Part shown: positions 43,243 through 56,323 of the stretch, piece after piece | Position numbering within the stretch: position 1 is the stretch's first letter | Layout: every line of letters begins with the position of its first letter | Assembly (NCBI GenBank): GCA_031835245.1 | Contig: JAVKOQ010000254.1 | Location: 1 to 64,000 of the forward strand | Direction of reading: 5' to 3' | DNA: 64,000 nucleotides | From: Balamuthia mandrillaris | Taxonomy: Eukaryota > Discosea > Longamoebia > Balamuthiidae | Program-made: the position numbers and the translations under genes | The notes under the pieces: model-generated | Told to the model about the DNA's origin: nothing | Databases searched by the model: none | The model's input: only the letters and a program-made list of their open reading frames with translations

Positions 43243-43363
43243 CCCTTCTACTCCCTCTATCTTGTCATTGTTGTCTCTTTCTCTGTCTCTCTGTCTCTGT
43301 CTCTCTGTCTCTCTGTCTCTCTCTCTCTGTCTCTGTCTCTCTCTCTGTCTCTGTCTCTCTCTC

Positions 43364-43396
<33 letters not shown>

Positions 43397-43821
43397 TTCC
43401 TCTGTGTCTCTCTCTCTCTCTCTCTGTCTCCTCAGCTGTCTCTTCTGTTTTCTCTGTTCCCCCAAAAGGGAGGTTAGGGTTGGAGGGGTGATAAGAAGGT
43501 TCAGAAGTTTCGTTGCCCCCTCAGGGCTGGAGGCAACTAAACCCGATTTTCCTTTGGCGAGGGGGCGGTTTATTTTCGGTGATTTTTGGGGTGTGGGTGT
43601 TGTTTCCTGTCAAGTTTCCAGCCAGCACCAGCAAACCAAGGGGGGTTTTTTGTTGGGTCGATTGAGAGAACAACAGGAAGGGGAGATCGCGCACTAGCAG
43701 CAGCAGCACAAGCAGTGGTGGGAAAGAGGAAACGGTTAAACAACCAGGTAGTTGAGTAGTGTGATTGTTCAACAAACTAGCGCCAACCCAAGCTGTCTTT
43801 GATTGTTGTGGTAGCTGCACC
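43243..43821. other. Spacer with a long CT/GTCT microsatellite
   Basis: A pyrimidine microsatellite of CTCTGTCT-type units occupies about 43270-43438. The rest shows no gene and probably carries the promoter of the kinase gene that starts at 43822. Confidence 0.7.
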
Positions 43822-46459
43822 ATGCAGTCAGAACAAGTTGAACCCGAACTCGAGGAGATTATGATGAGCTGGGTGGAAGTTAGAGTACGTATTTGTGTTT
43901 CTCTTTCTTTGCAAAATGAAGCTATTTTCTTACCATTCATCTTAGAATGACCCTCCCCCAACGCCCAGACCTACCCAAGAGGTGTTTCTCCAAGATCTCT
44001 TGAAAGAGATGGTGGAAGCGAATGTGATTTGGGAGGGTGACAAGGAAACTAAAATCGGTTATGCTCTTGTGAACCTCGTTGTAAACAAACTTGTCCATCC
44101 TCTCGCTTGCAAGTGGTACGCTCGACTCTTCCATGCCTCTCTCTCTCTCTCTCTCTCTCTCCCTCTCTCTCCTCTCTCTGGCGCTCTGCTAACACCTTCC
44201 TATGCCTAATGACCGACCTTCAAGTCTTGCCCACTTTTTGAAAGTGGTAAGAAACAGCTGCTTGATAAGCGAAATGGCGGATCAGCTCTACGACCATTTT
44301 TACACAGCCGAAGAGCCTTCCTTGGCTTTGACAGCTCTCAAAATTATGATAACGGAGCTGCCAGCCATTGATCCTGTGCGCCTAGACAGAGGAAGTAGGG
44401 AATTTCAGCTCGCCCTAAACCTTGTTGAATCCCTGGCCCTTCGCATTACTGGTGGTTTATCCAAGGTAGCGTTTCTTGCCTTATTGGCATTCCCATTCTT
44501 TTTCTTTCTTTTACTTCTCTTCTCCTTGTTCATCTAGCTTGTTGACTACAGAAAAACCTAGCGGACTCGGTGGGACTGCTGGAAATGTTATTGCGAAATT
44601 TTGGTTTCATCATGAACAATCATCCCAAGTTGCGCAACATTCAGTTTTGGGGAGACTGGTTTTGCACTGGCGTCGAATTGGGGAAAGGCAGCTACGCTAA
44701 TGTTTTTCTGGGGCACAGCTGCAAAGACGCTCAGGTGGTTGCCATCAAGGTGATGGACTGGGATCGCTTGACCAGGGGACGGCCAAAACTTTGTGAGCAA
44801 TTGGAAAATGAGATTGACATCATGCGTGCTTCTGAACATCCGAACATTGTCCGCTTGTATGACGTAGTGGTTTGTAGTATCTGATGTTGTCGTTTTCTTT
44901 TTTTAAAACTGGTGCTGAACATTATTTTGTTGTCTAACTCAGCGCGAAGGTTGCAACTTGAATCTTATTATTGAATATTGTGGAGGAGGTAGCATGGATG
45001 AGTATCTCAAAAAGAGAGGTCCCCTAAGAGAAGTGGAGGCCAAGCATTGGCTGATGGAACTTGCTCTTGGGCTAAAGTTCCTCAGAGAAAAGGGTATTCT
45101 TCACCGAGACTTAAAGGTAGGATAATATCCTCTGCCGCAACACCACATGCCAGAAATTAATGTCTAATTCTCAAAAGCCTGGCAATCTTCTCCTGTCCGT
45201 GGATTCTCCTGCCGCCCATCTTAAGATAACCGACTTTACGTACGAGTTCTATTCTTTTCTGTAGACTGCCATTTATTGGATGCACTAAATATTCGATTAT
45301 AGGTTTGCTCGTTTCATTGAACCCGGCGATCTTGCCACTACTTTAGTTGGGACGCCGTTGTACATGGTACGCATGGTGTTGTTGCTGGTGTCTTTTGTTG
45401 TTCTTGTTGTTCTTGTGCTTCTTCTCGTTCTTCTTCTCTTTCTTCTTCTTGGCCTTGCACCGAGTCTTAAAATCTCCTTCGTTTGATCGTATTGCGATTT
45501 CCTTTTATAACTGTCATATGCATATGCACAATAGGCACCCGAAATATTTTTGGACAAGAAATACACCGAAAAAGCGGATCTTTGGAGCGTTGGTGTGATA
45601 CTGTATCAGATGTTAACTGGACGCGTGCCTTATCTTGGGTCCAACGTCATGGAGCTGGTCCGAAATATTCAGACCAAGGGCCTTGAGTTTCCTTCCGCTT
45701 TGGACATCTCCCCAGATATGAAGGATCTGCTGAAGAACTTGCTTCAAAAGAAACCCGCGCTGCGTATGAGCTGGGTAGAGTTCTTTTCTCATCCTTGCGT
45801 AAATCAAGGGAGCACCTTGGAGGCCAACGGCACCAATCTTTCTGCTTCCATGCGCTTAGACATGAAGGTATTTTCTAGTCTAGCCGCCTTGTGTTTAAAC
45901 ATTAACAATCTGTCCGTGTTGTGGCTATTAGGACAAAGAGATAAAACAACTGAAGATGGAATTAACAAAAGCCAAAGACGCACTCGCAATTACAGACAGA
46001 GAGAAAAAACTGTTGGAAGGGGACTACGACAAGATGCAAGAAAAGCTAGACGCGAAGAATCAGCAAACAGAACTATTGAAGCAGCAACTGTGCAAACTGC
46101 AGCAAGCCGAGAAAGAGTGGCTGAAGATGGTGGAAAGGGAGCAGAAGCTGGCTGACTGCAAGAGCCAAGAAGTTGCAAAGTTGCAGGAAGAGAATGCCGT
46201 GCTTCGGGAGCAAATCCAGCAATTAATGGAATGGAAGCAACAGAGTATCAAAGAGGCGGAGGCAAGCAAGGAGAAGGAACAACAGGAGCATAAAATAGAT
46301 GAAGAGCGGCAGGAAGAGATAAGGCGCCTTAAAGCGGAGGTGGAGGAGCTATCTACACAAGTCAAGGTCTACGAGCTCACGTTTGAGGCAGAGGCTAAGG
46401 AAAGGGGTTTCCGCCTTTTTGGCCGCCATAATAGCAGCAAGGGCGGCAGGGCCAAGTAA
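43822..46459 (+). CDS. ATG1/ULK-like serine/threonine kinase with N-terminal helical domain and coiled-coil tail
   Basis: Nine exons, phases consistent: 43822-43884, 43946-44115, 44225-44465, 44552-44869, 44943-45116, 45178-45239, 45303-45366, 45535-45867 and 45932-46459; 650 residues. Residues 1-180 are helical and unrecognised. The kinase domain (about 187-455) has GVELGKGSYANVFLG, the ATP-anchoring VAIKVMDWD, ILHRDLKPGNLLLS, GTPLYMAPEI and WSVGVILYQMLTGRVPY. The activation-loop start reads DFTFAR as spliced, where ULK/ATG1 kinases have DFGFAR; this segment crosses an exon junction. Residues about 476-640 are coiled coil. ULK-type kinases start autophagy; here the kinase is central rather than N-terminal, so assignment is to the family only. 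Confidence 0.85.
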
Positions 46460-46583
46460 AATAGAGGCTCGTTGTTATTGTCAAGGACAAATGCTCCTCT
46501 TTTCTATCTCTCCTTTGGCTTGTTAGTAGTATTTTATCACCTTTGTACATAGTTACATATACGAACAATGGTTCTACCGCATT

Positions 46584-47087
46584 ATGGTCTTCTGTCTCCT
46601 CTTCTCTGCTCTCAACAGAGTTGCATCTCTTTCCTTTGCCTTTCGTTACGTTTTCTTATATGAGTGGAACCACAGAAAGTCCATCCGCCAACTCTTCTTC
46701 GGGGAGGCGCGAATCAAAGCGAGGGACAAGAACTACAAAGTTCCGTCGGAGGTGCTCTATGCCGTTCGTCTGGTGAAAGACACTCGACTGGGCCATTACT
46801 ACCTCTGTGTGCCTCAGCCTTTGAAGCTCATGGGCGAGAGCCAAGCCCGTGAGCACCGAAGGAGGGAGGCAGGCATCATCACCTTGGATGCAGGAGTGCG
46901 CACATTCATGACCACCTACAACGGCTGCGGGGAGGTCACCGAGTGGGGCAAAGCGGACATCAACGAGATAGGCAAGCTGTGCCACCGCCTGGACCGCATG
47001 CAGAGTAAGGGCACCAAGGGCAACCACAGGCAACGGCGCCGTCAACTATTTTGCTTTATTTTCGTTGTTGTCCCATTGATCGGCTAG
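46584..47087 (+). pseudogene. Fanzor/TnpB-like RNA-guided nuclease fragment
   Basis: An open frame of about 140 protein-like codons (to about 47005), running on to 167 before a stop. It contains HYYLCVPQPLKLM followed by AGIITLDAGVRTFMTTYNG, CGEVTEWGKADINEIGKLC and HRLDRMQS. This matches the region of eukaryotic Fanzor and prokaryotic TnpB proteins around RuvC motif I (pattern ..LDPGVRTFxTxY...G...), with the first catalytic Asp present. The family is normally 400-700 residues. Here the RuvC II and III motifs, the zinc finger and most of the N-terminus are missing. I find no continuation up to the WD40 gene at 47321. A GT at 47007 could be a splice donor, but the frame after it is not Fanzor-like. 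It is probably a truncated relic. Confidence 0.65.
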
Positions 47088-47320
47088 ATCTTGGCGCCAC
47101 CTTAGAATGTAAGGCGGAAAAACAAACCAGATCTGTTCATATTAACCTAAAATGGTGTGCCTCTACGATTCCACGACCGCTGACGCAAAGAAGGTTCTTG
47201 CTCTGTTGCCCCCTCCCCTCCTGAGGGCTGCACAGAAGAACCAGAACAACAGCAACCAACACTAGAGAAGGCAACATAGCTCTGACCCACTGACAAACAA
47301 ATACAGCAGCATTAGCAACC
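47088..47320. other. Spacer before the WD40 gene
   Basis: Nothing recognisable; probably the promoter of the WD40 gene. A search by eye in all frames for the missing Fanzor RuvC and zinc-finger motifs found none. Confidence 0.4.
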
Positions 47321-49477
47321 ATGAGGAAGAGGAGTGTGGTGGATCTCCTAGGGCGGCGGGAGTCCGTCGTGGAGGACAACGCCCAAGAAGTCAGACAAGG
47401 CTCTATTTACATGAACCAGGGCCACTCCGTGGAAAAGATGGTCATAACCCCCGAAGATAAGATTTACACGATAGAGGCAGATGCCGAAGTTCGAGTCTAC
47501 GATTTAGAGGTGAGTTCATTCAGCAGTTGAACTATCAAGTTTATTGTTTCTTGAAAGGTTGTCATTTTCTTAACCGGCGGTTTCATGCACACCTTCTACA
47601 CCCTTCGGTCCACACCACCCAACCCATTTTGACCTGATAAGACGGGTATAACGGACGCTCTTTCAAAACGGTTGAAAGCAGTGCTGGTGAAGATCGAACC
47701 GGAGGCACTTTTCATATTGACAGGAGATAACACAGTGGTAGCCTGGAGTACTGAGGTGGGTTTATCCTTCATTCATATCTTCTTGGTCTGTGCTAACTTC
47801 ACGTGTATGTATGGCGTCATTCAGAATCATAACTACTACGTGACGTTCAAAGGGCATTCCAAATGGATAACCGCCTTTCAAGTTCACGACCAAATGTTAT
47901 ATACTGCCTCTGCGGATGGTACCCTTCGAGCGTGGGACGCTTTCCTCGAGTCTAGCGATGATATCGAAAAAGCAGGGGGCAAAGAAAGCAATGGACCAAG
48001 GGTGAAAAAGAAGGACCTAACCAAGTTCTTCGGGGCAACTAAGGGGGTTGAGTCCCTAAACCAGATTCCAGGGGTGCGCATGAATGCGGTGTTCGTGGGA
48101 ACTGGTAGATCTGGACCCAAAATAGAGTTAGAAAGAACCAGCAAACTAACCTTTCAAGGCCATGAAGACATCGTGACCTGTATGACGCTTCATAATGGCG
48201 TCTTGTATAGCGCTTCCACTGATTGTACAGCCCGCAGCTGGAATCCAAAGGTGCTTCTAAATATTCTCTCGCTTCTTTTCTTTTCTTTTTCTTGTTGTTT
48301 GATTATTAGGGCGTCTTTAGCAAAGCTGACAAGTATCTTCTGTTGAATAGCGAGGAACTTGCCTCAAAGTGTTTGAAGGACACACCGATTGGATATATAC
48401 GCTTTTGGTCGAGGATGAGATCCTGTATTGTGGATCTAGAGACACCACCATACGCACATGGAACATTAAAGTATGTGCTTTTTGTTGTATACGTGACCGT
48501 TGAACTTACACAAAAACCTTCATTTCATGTCCATGACTGTTTGGTTTTGCAGACAGGACGCCGTCTTCAAATAATACGGGTAGGGCAGAGCGTCACCTCC
48601 CTCAAGTTGAAGCACAAAACCCTTTTTGCGATGACGGCAGAAGGTTCTGGCAAATGCACAATTCGGTCCTTTAGTAGTGTGGTTTGTCTCCCTGTTTTAG
48701 TGTGTTGTGGGTCTTCTCACTAAGGCAACCCCCGTTGTATGCAGAATGGAAAGCGAATGGCCACGTTCGAGGGGCACACTGGAAAAATAAGGGCCATTAA
48801 GTTCTCCGAGGGACGTATGTTCACTGCTGGCGACGACAACACCATTCGGGAATGGAACAGCAAGGTATGACATTCTTCCTCGAACCTGCTTCTCCAATAC
48901 AGTAATCATCATTTCCGCTAACCTGCTGTCGTAATTGCCTCTCAATAAGACGGGGCAGTGTCTCAACATCTACAGGGGACATACCGGTTCCGTCACCTCT
49001 ATTTGTATCAAAGGTGGTGATACTCTGTTCAGCGCCTCACACGATGGTACCATTCGCACCTGGGCCATCGCCAAGCAGGAGGATAAGGAAGCTATCTCGC
49101 ACAAGTCAGTCTCTGCCTATGTGCCTTTGCGGACCGTAAGCGGAAGCATTGCAGAGAGGACGGCCTCCTTCTCTGCCACTTTTCTTTTCCAGAGGCGCAG
49201 CCAGAGCGTGGGTGGCATCAGACAGCAGGAGCGGAGGGCGTGGCGGAGGTCCATCGGTTCAGAATCAGCAAGTCCTTTTCCGCAGCATGAACCCACAAAG
49301 CGGAGGGATAAAAAGAAGACGCAAAAGAAAAAAGAGAGACACAGGTACACCCACCAACCTTGCCCCAGTTTGTTGTTTGGTATTTTAAAGCATTGCCTCT
49401 TCTTTAGGAACAGAACACTTAGCCAACCAACAGTAGCCCCCAAGCAGGAATCTAATGAAGGCACCTCGGCAACATGA
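47321..49477 (+). CDS. WD40-repeat protein
   Basis: Nine exons: 47321-47509, 47642-47755, 47825-48250, 48351-48470, 48553-48681, 48745-48864, 48950-49135, 49193-49344 and 49408-49477; phases agree, 501 residues. WD repeats include GHSKWITAFQVHDQMLYTAS, GHEDIVTCMTLHNGVLYSAS, GHTDWIYTLLVEDEILYCGS, GHTGKIRAIKFSEGRMFTAG and GHTGSVTSICIKGGDTLFSA, plus weaker flanking blades. This is enough for one seven- or eight-bladed propeller. A long loop (about residues 130-170) interrupts one blade. The C-terminus is basic and disordered (RRSQSVGGIRQQERRAWRR). WD40 proteins are scaffolds; no specific subfamily is recognised. Intron 7 is 57 nt, a multiple of three without a stop, so its retention would keep frame. 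Confidence 0.85.
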
Positions 49478-49941
49478 CCGATTTGCTGTTCATCGGTTCC
49501 AGTTGGTTTTTCATCCCCACCGTAATGTACTGTGTTATTTGTTTTTTGTTGATGATGAGCAATTTATTTCCCGGTAAAATACTAAGGCGGCGCAAAGGTG
49601 GTGGGTTGGGGGTGGTGGGGTGAATGGAATGGATGCTCAGCACAATTGCCCCGTTTGTTTCTGGAGCATGTGGAAGGGATGGCCGTGGTTTTGTTTGAGT
49701 GGGCGCCATAGCCATAAAACAGAGAGAGAGGAGCAAATTAAAAAAAGGGCGGGAAAATAAGAACACCCACCCCTCAGGTCATCGTTTTGGTTCCATGAAG
49801 AAAATTCGGGGGGGGTGGTGTGGGTGCCGCCGCCAAAGAAAAGCAAGAAGAAGAAGAAGAAGAAGAAGAAAAGAGAACTCGTAGCAGAGTTGTGTGCTGC
49901 GGTTGGTTGGGGGTTTGTTTGGTTTCTCCTCGCGCAATAGA
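49478..49941. other. Spacer between WD40 and VPS4 genes
   Basis: No gene seen. It contains an (AAG)n tract at about 49843-49870 and presumably the VPS4 promoter. Confidence 0.5.
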
Positions 49942-52278
<2,337 letters not shown>

Positions 52279-52627
52279 GCATGATTTTTGCTTTTGTTAA
52301 AGTAAAGAAAGGAAGTTTTCTGTCTATCCAAAGGGAACCCCTCCTGCCGGCATCTCCTCTGCGGTGGCACTCGCTCTGCCGGAACCCTCTTCTTGCCTTG
52401 GACCAACACCAAAGGGAGGACCCCCAAACAAAAAGGGGGGGACAGGCCGAGAGAACGGCAAGAGAGACCTCAAAAAAGTAGTATTGGAAGGAGGATAACC
52501 CGCCCGCCGCCCAAACTCCAAACCCCCTCCTCCTCCCCCTCCTCCTCCTCCTCCTCCTCCTCCCCCTCCCATTTTCTCCTATTTATTCATTCCTAGGGCT
52601 GTGTGTGTGTGTGTGTGTGTGACAAGG
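52279..52627. other. Spacer with CCT and (GT)n tracts
   Basis: No gene seen. A (CCT)n tract lies at about 52525-52570 and a (GT)n run at about 52602-52621, directly before the start codon of the next gene. Confidence 0.6.
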
Positions 52628-54605
52628 ATGAAAGGCGGAAGCCTGCGCTCTCCTTCCGCCAGCACTTCCTTCCCTTCTATTCCCTCAAAAACCTCCTCCC
52701 TTAATGGCGCCAGTGCCAGTACTAGTGCTAGCGGAGCTGCCTCCAGTGGTGGTCATGGAGGAGGCAGTTCTGGCAGTAGTGGTGGGGAACGAGGGAGAGA
52801 AGTTTCTTCGCCGTTGGCTGTACGTGTAGGTGCAGAGACCGCCTCTTCTTCAGCAACCACTTCCCCCTCTTCTTCTCCGTCTTACCTTTCGCCTTCACCT
52901 CCCTCCCGCACACCTACCTTTTCATTGCCCAACAGCCCCGGCGGGGCTGCCCCCTCTTCCTCTTCCTCCTCCTCCACTGCTGCCCCCGCACGCACTAGCA
53001 ACGAGGGTCTTACGGAAGAAGAAGGCAACCGTACCATTCTTCAATTTATTGCCGGTTCGCTACTCCTTCTTTTGCTCCCTCTTTTTTTTAAGCTCTCGTT
53101 TCTCTCATCTACGGTTGATTGATTGATGTTTCATTTTGTATGTTTTTTTTTTGTTTTAACAGGGGTGAGGGAGTCCAGCCAGAACTTTGGACTTAAACTA
53201 AACACCAGGATGGTCATATTTAAGGAACCTGATCAGCTTCTCATGTACAAAAAAAACAAGATAAAGTCTAGCCAAGAGGGCGAACCCATCTATGACATAT
53301 GTGTCCTCAAGCTCAAAATCAATGCTAGAAGTTGGGTTTGTTCTGTCTCCGGTCTCTGTATCTTTGTGGCAATGGCCCTGGTTTCTCATGCTGTGTGAAA
53401 TAGATATCAGCAGAAGGAACGGAGGTTCGAGTAGAACTGTTATGCACAGAAACTCGGCGAACAAGGTCTCTTTACATCTACCCAAAACCACCAAGAGAGT
53501 TGCACACAAAGCAGCTCAGCGACCTTATTTCCCAGGTCATTTCTGCAAAGCAAAGCAATGCTTGGACAGTAAGTGGATCCACTGCAGTTTTCCTCATTCA
53601 CCATTCCTAACATTCACCCTTCACCCATATACCACTCACCCCACAGTTTTCTTTTGAGATCAAAAGCGTACAAGACCTTCAGCCAGTTGATCCTGAAAGT
53701 AAGTTACAATATATCCGGTGCTACAATGCAACGCACGCGTAACCAAAGTTCACATCACACAAACACAATAGGCATGGACGTCTATTCCGTTCTGCGGATA
53801 GGAGAAGTGATACAGCGGACACACATTCACACACCTTGTTCGAAGCACGGAAAGAGAAAGTTTAAGAAGCAAATGGCGAAGCGGGCGATGGCGTTTCCAG
53901 GATGGGGTTTTGACTTACACAAATACTACTTCATTGTTGAGAAGGACGAGAAACTGCACATTATACTGCGGGATTGGAGTAAGTTCAAAGAGGACGACTT
54001 TTTAGGAGAGGCTTATCTATCGTTCTCGCTGAAGCAGCGAGAAATGCAAAAGGAGAAGGAAGAACGCAACAGGCAGCGGCGGGCTAGGATCGCTCGTGGA
54101 AAAGCCACCGTGGAGGACATCGACGAAGAGATACAGATATTGGTGCAGATGAAGCGGGATTTATTGAAGAAAGAAAAACTCAAGAGTTTAGGGAGGGACG
54201 ACGCTTCCTCCAACAATAAGGAGCCTGTTAACACAGTAGTGTTTAAGGACGTTGAAAGGGTGGCTGAACAGCCTAGAGAGCGAAGGAGCGCAGAATATGA
54301 GAGGGATGGCAGGCGGGGCCATATCAGCAACAGTGTGCCAGAATTGGTGCGATGGGTCACTTTGAACGATGGCAAAGGCAAAGTAGAACTTTCCATCCAA
54401 GCATTTCCCTTTGGTATGTCTTCACTCTCTCTGTCTCTCTCTCTCTCTCTCTGTCTCTCTTGCGTTGTGGTACGTTCACTCACTGTTTTTGGCAATAAAC
54501 TTAGACCCACGGCATTGGGTGCGTGCTCTCAACCCTAGATGGCAATTCCGGCCAAACGAACGTGCCGGTATAGGTTTTGGTACATCAAAACTCAACCCCT
54601 TTTAG
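52628..54605 (+). CDS. PH-like plus C2-like domain protein with Ser-rich N-terminus
   Basis: Six exons, phases consistent: 52628-53054, 53163-53335, 53404-53568, 53647-53698, 53772-54413 and 54505-54605; 519 residues. Residues 1-130 are Ser/Pro/Gly low complexity. Residues about 145-255 look like a PH fold (LKLNTRMVIFKEPDQLLMYKKNKI ... DICVLKLKINARSW ... RSLYIYPKPPRELHTKQLSDLI). A C2-like region follows (SFEIKSVQDLQPVDPES, MDVYSVLRIGEV, KLHIILRDWSKFKEDDFLGEAYLSF). It is interrupted by a charged coiled segment of about 130 residues before WVTLNDGKGKVELSIQAFPF. Such modules bind phosphoinositide membranes. Domain calls are by pattern only and the subfamily is not recognised. Intron 5 carries (CT)n. 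Confidence 0.7.
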
Positions 54606-55145
54606 ATCTCCCCACAAAAGCTTTTTTTCGTTGGCCCCTTTCTTATAACCAATTTCTCCAAACAAAAGGGCATTCTGGCAAAATGAAGCATAAACACTCC
54701 CTGGCCAAAGGCACCATTGAACCAATGGCAAGGAAATCAAGCCTTTCAACGGTCAGTTCAATTATGAGCTCCTCCTCCGCCTCTGCCCCTCTCTCCGCCA
54801 GAGGGCACAGCTCCCCTGTACCCTCCTCCCACCTCAATTGACAACTACTGTCGCCACGGCTGCGCCCCCACTTCCCTCTTTTCATCCTCTGTGCTTTCTC
54901 CCTGAACCTGCTGTTGCTTCTTCATCCACTTTCGATTCCTACGATGCGGCCCCTTTCTCTCTTTTTAACCCTCCTCCTTTTGAAATATGAAACCAAAGAA
55001 CGAACAAAGAAGAGTAGTAGCCCGTTGTTGCGGCTGTCACTCCCTCTTTTCCCTTTATTCTCTTGGTGCTCCTCACCCATCCATTACTGCTACTATCTTG
55101 AAGAGATGGTGCTGCATCACACACCAAACACTCGAGATTAGCCGG
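54606..55145. other. Convergent spacer
   Basis: Lies between the PH/C2-like gene (plus) and the universal stress protein gene (minus). A short Ser-rich open frame at about 54683-54841 has no start context or splice link and is probably not coding. Confidence 0.4.
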
Positions 55146-55754
55146 TTAATCTTCCGCATTGTTGTTGGGGCGCACTATCATGACGGGCACTGGGCTATGC
55201 TGCGCCACGTACTCGCTTACGCTCCCCATTAGTTTCTACCATCAGACGAAACGTGTTAAACCTCTTACCTGGATAGAAGCCAGAGAAGTGAGGAGGGGAT
55301 ACCTTATGGAAGAAGCCATTTCCACGGCTGCCTATCACCACGTAGTGCGCCTTGTGGCGCTTGATCGAGTCCACAATAAGCTTGCCTGGCTTGTCCTCCC
55401 CCTCCACCAGCACAAGCTCGTAGCTCAGCCCTTCTTTCAACTTTTGACGGTGAGGGAGATGTTCAGTTTTTTGGGGGGGTGGTGGTGGGTGGTTAGTAGG
55501 TTATTGTTATGGAACGGTGTCGGCGTGGAGGAGGGGAAAGGAGCAGCACTAGATACCAGAGTAGGTTTACTCTCGATGATACGTTTGCAGAGGTCGAGCG
55601 TCTCGTTGGCTTTATCTTTGGTTTCGTTGTTCAAGACCAGCACTATGAAGAGGTGGTCATGCCTGGCTGGCTGCACCAGGTCGAACACAGCAGAACGGAA
55701 GGCAGCCTCACTTTCAGCACTGCCATCCACACAGACCACCCATTTTTTGCCCAT
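55146..55754 (-). CDS. Universal stress protein (UspA family)
   Basis: Three exons, 55754-55557, 55440-55303 and 55235-55146, giving 141 residues, the normal size of a single-domain USP. The first junction has an alternative (donor 5-8 codons earlier, acceptor at 55433) that also keeps frame. Features are MGKKWVVCVDGSAESEAAF at the N-terminus, VEGEDKPGKLIVDSIKRHK, and the ATP-binding signature VIGSRGNGFFHKKLMGSVSEYV followed by HSPVPVMIV. USPs bind ATP or AMP and accumulate under stress. The small gene lies downstream of the EamA transporter on the same strand. Confidence 0.88.
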
Positions 55755-56323
55755 CAACGGCAACAAGTACTCCGATATTGCTGCTTCCACAAGCGCGCCA
55801 CACAAAACAAAAGGGAGGGGATCAGCACATATCACAAAGACCACCAAGGGGGAGAGTGTGATACTAACTCTTCCGTGTTGGAACGCGACTCTCCATCCTC
55901 CTTTGTTCAGTGCTGTTGCCACGCAGTTATTGCTAGGTTGCCACTCCTATAAGCAGCCAACGCCACAACTTGGCCAACCCCCCACCCCACCACAGCGCTG
56001 GCAGCAAAGCCCGCTTTGCCAGGTCGCCATAGCAAAGCTAGCTGCGGCAGGCCTGAGGGGTTCCTCTGCCGACAACAACAACTGGAAGAGTGGTGGTGGG
56101 CACCCGCCAATGACTCCTTTTTTGGGGCCTCATGCCGGTATGATGATACAGCTGTTTGGGGATGCGGCAGGCAGCACAAACAAGCGAGCAGAGAGGCTCT
56201 TCTTTTTCGTGGTGGACTACTACTATACGACTAAATAATTAATTTTCTTTAAAAACCAGAACAAAAATAATAGAAACAAAGGAAAAAAAGATAAAGAAAA
56301 AAAAAGCAGCCACAGCCGCGTTC
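55755..56323. other. Spacer between transporter and stress-protein genes
   Basis: No gene seen. The AT-rich part at 56235-56310 is the likely 3' end of the transporter transcript; the rest is probably the stress-protein promoter. Confidence 0.45.

Noticed and set aside
43265-43465. Minus-strand Arg/Glu/Thr frame
   Set aside because: Translation of the CTCTGTCT microsatellite.
52324-52572. Minus-strand Gly-rich frame
   Set aside because: It is the complement of a (CCT)n tract in an intergenic spacer.
54539-54841. Plus-strand Ser-rich frame after the PH/C2-like gene
   Set aside because: It overlaps the last exon in another frame and has no plausible splice link; composition resembles simple sequence.
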